Shown here in pieces: positions 1-5,315 of a stretch of DNA of 12,163 nt. The stretch comes from Gammaproteobacteria bacterium HGW-Gammaproteobacteria-14 (GTDB taxonomy: Bacteria > Pseudomonadota > Gammaproteobacteria > Pseudomonadales > Alcanivoracaceae): contig PGZG01000040.1 of the NCBI GenBank assembly GCA_002840115.1, positions 1 through 12,163 of the forward strand, in the 5' to 3' direction. How positions within the stretch are numbered: the stretch's first letter is position 1; every line of letters begins with the position of its first letter. Both the position numbers and the translations under genes were made by a program. The notes beneath the pieces are model-generated. The model made no database searches, had not been told where the DNA came from, and saw nothing but the letters and a program-made list of their open reading frames with translations.

Positions 1-125
1 CGCTGGGCGTTGCTGATCAGGGTGTCGCGGATAATGGCACGGGAGGCAATATGACTGGCGAGCTGAAGCAGGCAGACCAGGCCCACCAGAATCAGCATGA
101 TTTTGCCCAGATGACTATGACGCAT
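1..125 (-). CDS. N-terminus of a membrane-anchored protein, possibly a signalling protein (partial)
   Basis: Only the first 41 codons are present; the rest lies beyond the left edge. The start is an ATG at 125-123, preceded by a purine-rich AGGA about four bases upstream. The peptide begins MRHSHLGKIM, followed by a hydrophobic stretch over residues 9-23 (LILVGLVCLLQLA), then a segment with a few charges (HIASRAIIRDTLISNAQR). This is the pattern of an uncleaved signal anchor leading into a periplasmic sensor region, as in many histidine kinases, chemoreceptors and GGDEF/EAL proteins. The wording of the N-terminus reminds me most of GGDEF/EAL-type proteins, but no catalytic domain is visible, so the function is not assigned. 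It lies downstream of the parA-like gene on the same strand with a gap of about 200 bases, so it may have its own promoter. Confidence 0.6.
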   Translation of the reverse strand, partial: MRHSHLGKIMLILVGLVCLLQLASHIASRAIIRDTLISNAQ

Positions 126-326
126 GGCGTCCTGTCTCTTGCTCCGGGTGGCGTTGTTGCTGCACCAAAATGGCTCTACCTGTTTGGTTGTCTGTGTTGT
201 GGCCTGCTCGAAGACCTGCCTCAAGCTACTGCGTTATGGTAGTTCATAATCTGGCGTGCACTGTATCGCAGTCGATCAATGGCGCCCAGCCGCCGCCGGG
301 CTGTTTGGGTGTGCTTTTACAAGGTC
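126..326. other. Intergenic stretch between partial membrane protein and parA-like gene
   Basis: About 200 bases with no gene I can support on either strand. A short GC-rich inverted repeat (CAGCC, seven-base loop, GGCTG) lies near 288-304, a few tens of bases past the parA-like stop, but it lacks a T-tract on either strand. I could not find a convincing promoter for the leftmost gene. Confidence 0.4.
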
Positions 327-1064
327 TTACAGGCCGGGCAAGGTTCGCGTCAAATGTCGTTGTACTTCGAGCCATTCCATCACTCGTCGCCAGCTGTCGC
401 GATCCTGCGGCGGGATGTCCGGCAGATCAAGAATGCCGCAACCTTCGCCGGATGCCTGCACATAAAGTTGGGTGTCGCGCAGCGTGGTCAAGAACGGAAT
501 TTTCAGGCTGTTAAGAAACACTTCCAGTTGGCCATACATACGGGTGCGCTCGCGGGCCCGGTTGGCGATGACCGCCAGTCGTCGTGGTCGGCGCCGGGAA
601 ACCGGAGAAAGCATAACCGCTTGCAGAAAACGGGTGGCCGCGCGGATATCAATGGGGCTGGGGAGCACAGGCACCAGCACCACTTTGGAAATATTCAGCA
701 AGGCGTCCAGTGCCGGGCCAGACAGGCCTGCGGGGGAGTCAATAATGACCATGTCTCTGGCCTCGCGCAGTGATGCCTGCAAGCGACCGGCATGGAAATG
801 TCCATCCAGAGGGACAGTTTGCAGATCAATTGCCGGGTAGCCCTGCTGGGTTCGTTGCCGCCACCACTGGCTGGAGGACTGCTGCGGATCGAGGTCCAGC
901 AAGGTGACACTGCGTCCCTGGCTGGCATAGTAGCTGGCCAGGCTGGTGGACAGGGTGGTTTTACCGCAACCCCCTTTGGCGTTGGCGACCAGGACAACAA
1001 AGTGCTGACGCCCCCGGTCAGTCACGGTTCGAGCGGGGGCTACTATTTCGTCTTGATGATCCAT
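327..1064 (-). CDS. Orphan ParA/MinD-type P-loop ATPase
   Basis: A 245-residue cytoplasmic ATPase of the ParA/Soj family. It carries a deviant Walker A motif KGGCGKTT at residues 30-37, a switch/Walker A' region LLDLDPQQSS at 55-64 and a Walker B-like IIDSPAG at 107-113, all typical of ParA. Family members dimerise on ATP and position DNA or protein cargo on the nucleoid or cell pole. The tryptophan after DPQQSSSQW resembles short orphan ParA proteins rather than chromosomal Soj. There is no N-terminal DNA-binding domain, and no parB or parS-like inverted repeat is visible nearby. The likely start is the ATG at 1064, because the conserved fold begins about 20 residues later. In-frame GTG codons upstream (to 1157) would add a polar tail of no family character. 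The ribosome-binding site is weak (GGGA about 12 bases upstream). The gene is divergent from the DUF4124-FKBP operon. Cargo is unknown. Confidence 0.85.
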   Translation of the reverse strand: MDHQDEIVAPARTVTDRGRQHFVVLVANAKGGCGKTTLSTSLASYYASQGRSVTLLDLDPQQSSSQWWRQRTQQGYPAIDLQTVPLDGHFHAGRLQASLREARDMVIIDSPAGLSGPALDALLNISKVVLVPVLPSPIDIRAATRFLQAVMLSPVSRRRPRRLAVIANRARERTRMYGQLEVFLNSLKIPFLTTLRDTQLYVQASGEGCGILDLPDIPPQDRDSWRRVMEWLEVQRHLTRTLPGL

Positions 1065-1166
1065 AAAACGTCGCTGTCCCGCATCACTGCTTGCGTTAGT
1101 TCTCGTGGTGGTGCTTCCGTGACATGCTCCGATGGTGCTTGTGCTGATCACATTCACTTCGACAAC

Positions 1167-1196
1167 ACTATAGTCCAGTCAAGGTACTCCAGTCAT
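1167..1196 (-). promoter_or_regulatory. Candidate sigma-70 promoter of the parA-like gene
   Basis: On the minus strand, ATGACT (1196-1191) and TATAGT (1172-1167) are separated by 18 bases. The -10 matches five of six consensus bases and the -35 four of six. Transcription would begin near 1160, leaving a leader of about 95 bases before the ATG at 1064. Both elements are part of, or border, the tandem 14-bp repeat at 1171-1198. Confidence 0.4.
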
Positions 1197-1198
1197 GG
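1171..1198. repeat. Tandem 14-bp direct repeat, two copies, in divergent promoter region
   Basis: Two head-to-tail copies, TAGTCCAGTCAAGG (1171-1184) and TACTCCAGTCATGG (1185-1198), agree at 12 of 14 positions with no gap. They lie between the divergent parA-like and DUF4124 genes and cover the -35 and spacer of the candidate parA promoter. Such an arrangement would suit an operator bound by tandem regulator subunits, but no regulator is known and chance duplication is possible. Confidence 0.5.
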
Positions 1199-1280
1199 CA
1201 GTCTGGTTATCCGGTGCCACAATGGCGTCTTCCGAGCTAGATGATCCGGGGACAGGTATAGCGGCAATCTGACAGCCATC

Positions 1281-1310
1281 ATGACAATCCACGGTTCAGG
1301 GCTGTATGCT
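1281..1310 (+). promoter_or_regulatory. Candidate sigma-70 promoter of the DUF4124-FKBP operon
   Basis: ATGACA (1281-1286, five of six to the -35 consensus) and TATGCT (1305-1310, four of six to the -10) are 18 bases apart. Transcription from about 1317 would give a leader near 40 bases to the ATG at 1356. This position argues against the upstream in-frame ATG at 1281 being the real start. Confidence 0.4.
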
Positions 1311-1355
1311 TGCCGCTTCGCCGCAAACGGAGCGCGAAGGGATGGGGCATTTAGT

Positions 1356-1679
1356 ATGAAATATTTCTTTCTGGTGCTGGTCCTGATTGCGGCGGTGATC
1401 GCGGCGCTACTGTATTTGCCCGTGGATAATGGTCGGCCACTGCTGTCCCCGGACACGGTCAAGGCATGGGTGGAGCCTGTCGATGCGGAATCCGCACCTA
1501 TGGAAGCTCCCGAAATGTACCGTTGGCAGGACAGTCAGGGGCGTTGGCAGTATGGCAGCTATCCGCCAGCGGGAGTTCAGGCGGAGCCGTTGGCGAAAAA
1601 ACAGGTAAAAACCCTCTCCAGCGATCGGGTTCGTTCCGATTCACTGAAGACTTACGATTCACAACCCGATTCACAATAA
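1356..1679 (+). CDS. Membrane-anchored DUF4124-like protein
   Basis: A 107-residue protein. Residues 3-20 form one hydrophobic segment (FFLVLVLIAAVIAALLY), an uncleaved anchor or signal, so most of the protein should face the periplasm. Residues 54-71 read MYRWQDSQGRWQYGSYPP, the core of the DUF4124 family (Y-R/K-W-x-D-x-x-G followed by a PP turn), which is common in proteobacterial envelope proteins of unknown function. The C-terminus is hydrophilic and ends in a small DSQPDSQ repeat, encoded by three GATTCAC copies at 1638, 1656 and 1668. I chose the ATG at 1356 because it directly starts the hydrophobic segment; the in-frame ATG at 1281 overlaps the candidate promoter. The stop is 28 bases before the FKBP start, so the two are probably one operon. 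Molecular role unknown. Confidence 0.8.
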   Translation: MKYFFLVLVLIAAVIAALLYLPVDNGRPLLSPDTVKAWVEPVDAESAPMEAPEMYRWQDSQGRWQYGSYPPAGVQAEPLAKKQVKTLSSDRVRSDSLKTYDSQPDSQ

Positions 1680-1707
1680 GCAGCTGTATAAAAGCAATGG
1701 AGGCAAA

Positions 1708-2412
1708 ATGAAGAAGTTTGCATTGGTGGTAGTAGGCACCGTGGCGTTGACGGCCTGTGGCGAAAGCGGCTCTGGCAAGGTTGATCTGAGCAACGAAGAT
1801 AGCAAAGCGGCTTATGCGCTGGGCTTCCGCACCGGCGAGCAGATGCAGGGCCGCATGGACGGTATTGATCTCGACAGCTTCCTGGCGGGTCTGCGTCAGG
1901 GCGCGGGTGGTGATGGCAAGGCGTTAATGGATCCGGAAGATATGGATGCCGCTATCATGGAGTTCCAGCAGCGCAAAATGGAAGAGCAGGAATCAGAAAT
2001 GGCCCGTGAGAGCGACGAGAATCTGGCCGTCGGTGCGCAGTTCCGCGCCAACCATGCAGAGCAAGATGGCGTTACAGTGACGGAGAGCGGCCTGCAGTAT
2101 GAAGTGCTGGCGAGCGGTGACGGCGCAAGCCCCTCGGTGGAAGATACTGTGATTGCCCACTATCACGGCACCTTGATCGACGGCACGGTATTCGACAGTT
2201 CGGTGGAGCGTGGTGAACCGGCTACTTTCCCGTTGGCCCGTGTTATTCAAGGTTGGCAAGAAGCGCTGCCGATGATGAAGATCGGTGACAAGTGGCGCAT
2301 CGTATTGCCACCGCACCTTGCCTATGGCGAGCATGGCGCTGGCGGCGTTATCGGCCCGAATGCTACGTTAGTGTTTGAAGTGGAGCTGCTGGAAATCGCC
2401 GCAGAGGAGTAA
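1708..2412 (+). CDS. FKBP-type peptidyl-prolyl cis-trans isomerase, Mip-like lipoprotein
   Basis: A 234-residue enzyme that would catalyse cis-trans isomerisation of prolyl bonds in envelope proteins. The N-terminus is a lipoprotein signal with lipobox LTAC and Cys17 as acylation site; the next residues are GES, with no aspartate at +2, which favours outer-membrane sorting. Residues 27-105 form the helical FKBP N-terminal dimerisation domain (SKAAYALGFRTGEQM, then a charged helix). The catalytic domain spans about 125-231, with Y152, F162-D163, VIQGW (179-183), Y206 in PPHLAYGE and F223 in NATLVFEVELL, matching the FKBP drug- and proline-binding pocket. The start has a good GGAGG at 1699-1703. 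It follows the DUF4124 gene closely and is followed by a strong hairpin at 2451-2485. From memory, Pseudomonas also has an FKBP PPIase next to algQ, so the neighbourhood appears conserved. The FkpA/Mip/FklB subtype is not resolved. Confidence 0.93.
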   Translation: MKKFALVVVGTVALTACGESGSGKVDLSNEDSKAAYALGFRTGEQMQGRMDGIDLDSFLAGLRQGAGGDGKALMDPEDMDAAIMEFQQRKMEEQESEMARESDENLAVGAQFRANHAEQDGVTVTESGLQYEVLASGDGASPSVEDTVIAHYHGTLIDGTVFDSSVERGEPATFPLARVIQGWQEALPMMKIGDKWRIVLPPHLAYGEHGAGGVIGPNATLVFEVELLEIAAEE

Positions 2413-2450
2413 TGTCCCGAGCTCTTGTGGCGGCAGCGCCATAAACCGCC

Positions 2451-2485
2451 AACAATATCGCCGGCTTTTGCCGGCGATATTGTTT
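2451..2485 (+). terminator. Hairpin terminator after FKBP gene, possibly bidirectional
   Basis: A perfect 15-bp inverted repeat (AACAATATCGCCGGC at 2451-2465 and its complement at 2470-2484) encloses a TTTT loop, 38 bases after the FKBP stop. The right arm ends in GTTT, giving only a short U-tract. Because the rsd gene converges from the other side with no other hairpin before it, the same structure may also stop minus-strand transcripts. Confidence 0.75.
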
Positions 2486-2550
2486 CAGGACAAATATTTC
2501 ATAGGCTCGCAGAAACCCCAGAGAAGTTATTCAGGGGTGTGCTCTGACTC

Positions 2551-3060
2551 TCAGTGCATCCGGTATGCAGGTGTGGCCGCTCTGCGGTGATCAGCGCCAC
2601 TGCTAGTGCGGTGGTGAATGCTGACAATCAGCTGATCTTCCAGCGCAAACCGCTCCTGCAGTTTTGAGCGCAAATCCGCCAGCCGCTGTGGCAGGCGATT
2701 CTGCAATATCCGGATATGCTCCGGGGTATCGAAGTCATCATTGAAACTGAGCGCGGCATCGGTGGAAATATCCAGCCGTTTTAATACCGAAGCATCCAGA
2801 CCATTGTTGCGACGCAGGCAACGAGCCTCTTCCGCCAGTTCCCGATAGATCTCGAAATAGCCAGCACTGATGTAGTCCATCAGTAACTGACAAAACTCCT
2901 GAATACGCTGTGGCAATGGATTGCGTTGTGCATTGCTGGCGATCAGCGGTGGCAGGCTGTTTAGCAAAGTGATGAGCTGCTGCCGTTCGTTGAGCCACTG
3001 CTGCACCAGCAGTTCAATGCGTTGCCATTTTTGTAATGCTTGATGTGCCTGCGTTGCCAT
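2551..3060 (-). CDS. rsd: Rsd/AlgQ-family regulator of sigma-70
   Basis: A 169-residue, mostly helical cytoplasmic protein. It resembles Pseudomonas AlgQ and E. coli Rsd along its length: WQRIELLVQQWLNERQQLI (12-30), RIQEFCQLLMDYISAGYFEIY (52-72) and a C-terminal LQERFALEDQLIV (134-146). Rsd binds the region 4 side of the housekeeping sigma factor as cells enter stationary phase and favours alternative sigma factors; in Pseudomonas, AlgQ also affects alginate and siderophore genes. The ATG at 3060 is chosen because AGGAGG lies seven bases upstream; an in-frame upstream start would bury this site. The gene lies downstream of lrgB on the same strand, but a terminator at 3235-3263 separates them, so it probably has its own promoter in 3061-3235, which I could not place firmly. 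The tail after residue 150 is divergent and polar. Confidence 0.92.
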   Translation of the reverse strand: MATQAHQALQKWQRIELLVQQWLNERQQLITLLNSLPPLIASNAQRNPLPQRIQEFCQLLMDYISAGYFEIYRELAEEARCLRRNNGLDASVLKRLDISTDAALSFNDDFDTPEHIRILQNRLPQRLADLRSKLQERFALEDQLIVSIHHRTSSGADHRRAATPAYRMH

Positions 3061-3234
3061 GGGGTGTCCTCCTGAAAATCCATCTTCTGTGGCGAGCCTC
3101 GCCTGCTGGAAGAACAAAGTAGAGGGGTTGTCAGTCAGGCCGCAATTGGCTGTAGCGGAACTGGCGCAAAATTCACCAAGTTGTCGAAAATTGGTTTTAA
3201 AAAACAGGGGGTTGGCTGAAAGACGGATTTCTCA

Positions 3235-3263
3235 TAAAAAGTGTTCCCGAAAGGCGTTCGGGA
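3235..3263 (-). terminator. Intrinsic terminator of the dsbB-lrgA-lrgB operon
   Basis: On the minus strand a 7-bp stem (TCCCGAA, five-base loop, TTCGGGA; 3263-3245) is followed four bases later by TTTTT (3240-3236). It begins about 20 bases past the lrgB stop. This is a standard intrinsic terminator and isolates rsd from the upstream operon. Confidence 0.75.
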
Positions 3264-3284
3264 TATGTAGGAGGGCAAGTGGCG

Positions 3285-3986
3285 TTACAGCCAGCCTGCA
3301 ATCCACGGCCATAGCCAGGGCAATGCCAGAGCTGTTAGCAGGCCGGTGAGGCCCAGAGCCAGTGACGAGTAAGCGCCTGCACGCTCGCTATACTCAAAGG
3401 CGCGGGCGGTGCCGATAGCATGAGCAACCAATCCCAGAGCAATGCCGCGAATACGGTCATCGGTTACCCGCAGCAGTCGGAATACCAGTGGTGCAGCGAG
3501 CACGCCGACAATGCCGGTGATCGCCACGGCGCCAGCGGCCAGCGCGGCATGCCCACCGGTGAAGCGGCTGACCTCCAGAGCAATCGGTGTGGTAATAGAC
3601 TTGGGAGCCAGTGAGCCGATGACATCCAGTGGTGCGCCATAGAGGGCGGCAAGGCCGATGGCTAACCCGGCGGCCAGGGGAGCGCCAATAGCAATAGCAA
3701 CCAATACCTGTAGCCAAATACTGCGCAGGGTGGAGAGCTGGCGATACAAGGGCCAGGCTAATGCGACGGTGGCTGGCCCCAGAAAAAACTGCAGCACCGC
3801 GGTGCCAGCCAAGTACTCGCGGTAGGGAATGCCAAGCCACAGCAGTACCGCAATTACCGGAATCATGGCCACCAGAAACGGGTGCAACAATGGCTGTCGA
3901 CCGCTTTTGTCGTAGAGCCACCAGGCGCCGCGATAGCTTGCCAGTGTTAGCAACAGGGCAAATAACGGAGTATGCAGAGCGCTCAT
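3285..3986 (-). CDS. lrgB: LrgB/CidB-family inner-membrane protein
   Basis: A 233-residue, highly hydrophobic protein with about six to seven membrane segments. It carries the family signatures PKSITTPIALEVS at 128-140 and GLVAHAIGTARAFE at 185-198, the same as in E. coli YohK and Gram-positive LrgB. LrgB works with LrgA. The pair was first described as antiholin-like controllers of murein hydrolase activity, and related pairs in Bacillus and Streptococcus take up pyruvate. Which role applies here cannot be read from sequence. The ATG at 3986 overlaps the lrgA stop by four bases (ATGA), giving translational coupling and setting the start; longer in-frame versions lie wholly inside lrgA. Expression should follow dsbB and lrgA. 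Fusion of LrgA and LrgB is known in some bacteria; here they are separate. Confidence 0.93.
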   Translation of the reverse strand: MSALHTPLFALLLTLASYRGAWWLYDKSGRQPLLHPFLVAMIPVIAVLLWLGIPYREYLAGTAVLQFFLGPATVALAWPLYRQLSTLRSIWLQVLVAIAIGAPLAAGLAIGLAALYGAPLDVIGSLAPKSITTPIALEVSRFTGGHAALAAGAVAITGIVGVLAAPLVFRLLRVTDDRIRGIALGLVAHAIGTARAFEYSERAGAYSSLALGLTGLLTALALPWLWPWIAGWL

Positions 3987-4324
3987 GAGTCGCTCCGGAT
4001 AAGGAGTTTCAATAGCGCGGTGACCAGGATGAGGGCCAGCAGCGTGCCGACAACGATGGACACCAGTAGGGCGGTGCCATGTTCTGAGTAGCGATCCCAC
4101 TCCAGCACGATGCCAATGCCAATCGGGAAAAACAGCAGGGTCAAATTACCAATCAACAGGTTGGCAGCCGGAGCTACCCGCTGTAGCACTGCGGCACGGG
4201 TGATCAGGGCTAACAGCAGCAACACCATGCCGACAACGGCGCCGGGCAGAGGAAGATCCAGCAACCGGACTAGCAGCTCACCGGTGAACTGAAAGGCCAG
4301 CAGTATCAGCAGGCCATCAAGCAT
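3983..4324 (-). CDS. lrgA: LrgA/CidA-family holin-like membrane protein
   Basis: A 113-residue protein with four predicted membrane segments, the normal size of the family. Signatures include FTGELLVRLLDLPLPGAVVG (13-32) and LTLLFFPIGIGIV (61-73), typical of CidA/LrgA. The C-terminus is short and basic (KLLIRSDS). The protein is thought to oligomerise in the inner membrane with LrgB. Its ATG lies inside the end of dsbB with an eight-base overlap (4317-4324), and I see no separate Shine-Dalgarno, so translation is probably coupled to dsbB. Its stop overlaps the lrgB start by four bases. No LytSR two-component genes or LysR-type CidR regulator, the usual controllers of this family, are visible in the window. 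Confidence 0.92.
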   Translation of the reverse strand: MLDGLLILLAFQFTGELLVRLLDLPLPGAVVGMVLLLLALITRAAVLQRVAPAANLLIGNLTLLFFPIGIGIVLEWDRYSEHGTALLVSIVVGTLLALILVTALLKLLIRSDS

Positions 4325-4814
4325 GGCGTCGGAATAGCTGGAACAGTGCCGTGGCGCTCAGTCCGATAAATACCAGCAGTGACCAGGCTGGCAGGCTGAT
4401 ACCGAGAAATAGCCAATCGATCTCTGCGCACTCACCGGAGCCGGTGAAGACCATGCGCAGCACCTCACCCATTGGAAACACATCCATCATGTAATCGAGG
4501 GCCGGACCGCAGGCGGGCACCTGATCCGCGGGCAGGCTTTGCAGCCAAACGTGCCGTGCCGCCACGGCGCCGCCACCGATGGCGCCAATGGCGGCCAGTG
4601 CGGCATAAATACGTTGGCCCAGCGCCGCAGGGTTATGAATGAGTGCCAGTAGAAAAAACAGCCCGGCGGCGATGACGCCGACGCGCTGGAAAATGCAGAG
4701 TGGGCAAGGGTCCAGACCCTCGACATGTTCCAGATACAATGCCCCGGCCATGGCCACGACGCAGGCAAGGAAAGCAAACAGATTGAGCATTCTTGGGGCG
4801 AGCAACCGAGCCAT
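4317..4814 (-). CDS. dsbB: DsbB disulfide bond formation protein
   Basis: A 165-residue inner-membrane quinone reductase that reoxidises DsbA in the periplasm and passes electrons to ubiquinone or menaquinone. Four membrane segments are visible. The first redox pair is C37-P-L-C40 in loop one, followed by the conserved Arg44; the second pair is C102 and C129 in the second periplasmic loop. This matches the E. coli spacing (C41/C44 and C104/C130), so all catalytic residues are present. The ATG at 4814 has GAGG about ten bases upstream; a second in-frame ATG eight codons later is possible. A weak promoter-like pair (TTGCTG at 4876-4871, TACCCT at 4853-4848, spacer 17) lies just upstream. It is the first gene of an overlapping operon with lrgA and lrgB, an unexpected partner. 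In Pseudomonas, from memory, a DsbB homologue sits directly beside algQ. Confidence 0.95.
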   Translation of the reverse strand: MARLLAPRMLNLFAFLACVVAMAGALYLEHVEGLDPCPLCIFQRVGVIAAGLFFLLALIHNPAALGQRIYAALAAIGAIGGGAVAARHVWLQSLPADQVPACGPALDYMMDVFPMGEVLRMVFTGSGECAEIDWLFLGISLPAWSLLVFIGLSATALFQLFRRHA

Positions 4815-4931
4815 CAGCGGGCGACCTCGTAACGGGTGATGTGCGGAAGGGTAGGGAAAAGCATGTCAGGCAGCAACTGCGAGATTGGATGGGGTTGCCG
4901 TAATTCGGTTCCCGGAGGGGGTTAAGCGATT

Positions 4932-4946
4932 GACGAAGAGTTCGTC
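4932..4946. other. Small inverted repeat downstream of the RMF-like gene
   Basis: GACGAA (4932-4937) and TTCGTC (4941-4946) can pair around a three-base loop, about eight bases past the RMF-like stop. There is no T-tract on either strand, so it is at best a weak terminator or a 3'-end stabilising hairpin. Confidence 0.3.
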
Positions 4947-4953
4947 GGGGAGT

Positions 4954-5145
4954 TTAGCTGGCGGCTTTTCGTTCGGATTGTCTTTTCAGAAAGGCTTCGT
5001 TGCCTTCTTCCCAGCCCGACTCCCACCACTGACTCAAGAGCTCATCGGTATAGGGGCAGTCGCTAGAAAGCCTGCCGCTGAGTCCCCACAAGCAGCCCTG
5101 ATTGTAGGCCTTTTTGCATTCCTCATTGCTCAGTTGCGCGGTCAT
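4954..5145 (-). CDS. Small ribosome modulation factor (RMF)-like protein
   Basis: A 63-residue protein. Residues 11-46 follow the RMF pattern: KKAYNQG (11-17), G21, GR (24-25), CPY (30-32), SQW (38-40) and GW (44-45), the positions conserved in E. coli RMF (AHQRGYQAG, GRS, CPY, SQWLGGW). RMF binds 30S subunits and dimerises 70S ribosomes in stationary phase. This copy differs from true RMF: it is acidic in the centre (NEEC, WEEGNE) instead of strongly basic, has one residue fewer between CPY and SQW, and carries a basic tail (KRQSERKAAS). It may be an RMF paralogue with another partner rather than a hibernation factor. The ATG at 5145 is preferred because GGAG lies nine bases upstream; an in-frame TTG two codons earlier is less likely. 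It lies between gshA and dsbB, with about 140 bases to dsbB. Confidence 0.72.
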   Translation of the reverse strand: MTAQLSNEECKKAYNQGCLWGLSGRLSSDCPYTDELLSQWWESGWEEGNEAFLKRQSERKAAS

Positions 5146-5185
5146 ATGCAAGGGCTCCGTTATCCAGCCTCTAAGCTAGCACGCT

Positions 5186-5202
5186 ATTCCCATTATGGGC
5201 AT
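5186..5202. promoter_or_regulatory. 17-bp near-palindrome upstream of the RMF-like gene
   Basis: ATTCCCATTATGGGCAT reads the same on both strands except for one mismatched pair and the centre base. It lies about 40 bases before the RMF-like start and overlaps CATAAT on the minus strand, which could be a -10 element (five of six), although I see no good -35. It could be an operator; no binding protein is identified. Confidence 0.3.
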
Positions 5203-5315
5203 GCCGCCCGGTTCACAGATTTGCCCTTTGGTCCGCTGCGGGTAAGCCAATAGGATTAGTTTTATGGTGTTTTGCGAGGTGCTATGTGAAAAAAGTGGCG
5301 GATGTGATGGTTTTT

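Noticed and set aside
286..304. GC-rich inverted repeat after the parA-like gene as a terminator
   Set aside because: The stem is only 5 bp with no T-tract on either strand.
1281..1355. Longer N-terminus for the DUF4124-like protein from the ATG at 1281
   Set aside because: The added 25 residues have no signal or family character, and the ATG lies within the candidate -35 element. The ATG at 1356 directly precedes the hydrophobic anchor.
1687..1692. TATAAA before the FKBP gene as an internal promoter
   Set aside because: There is no matching -35, and the predicted start would fall on the Shine-Dalgarno itself.
3987..4100. Extended LrgB start inside lrgA
   Set aside because: The extra residues are the out-of-frame shadow of lrgA; the four-base ATGA overlap gives the normal coupled start at 3986.
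4885..5253. Plus-strand frame opposite the RMF-like gene
   Set aside because: The minus-strand frame has the RMF residues and a ribosome-binding site; the plus-strand one has neither.
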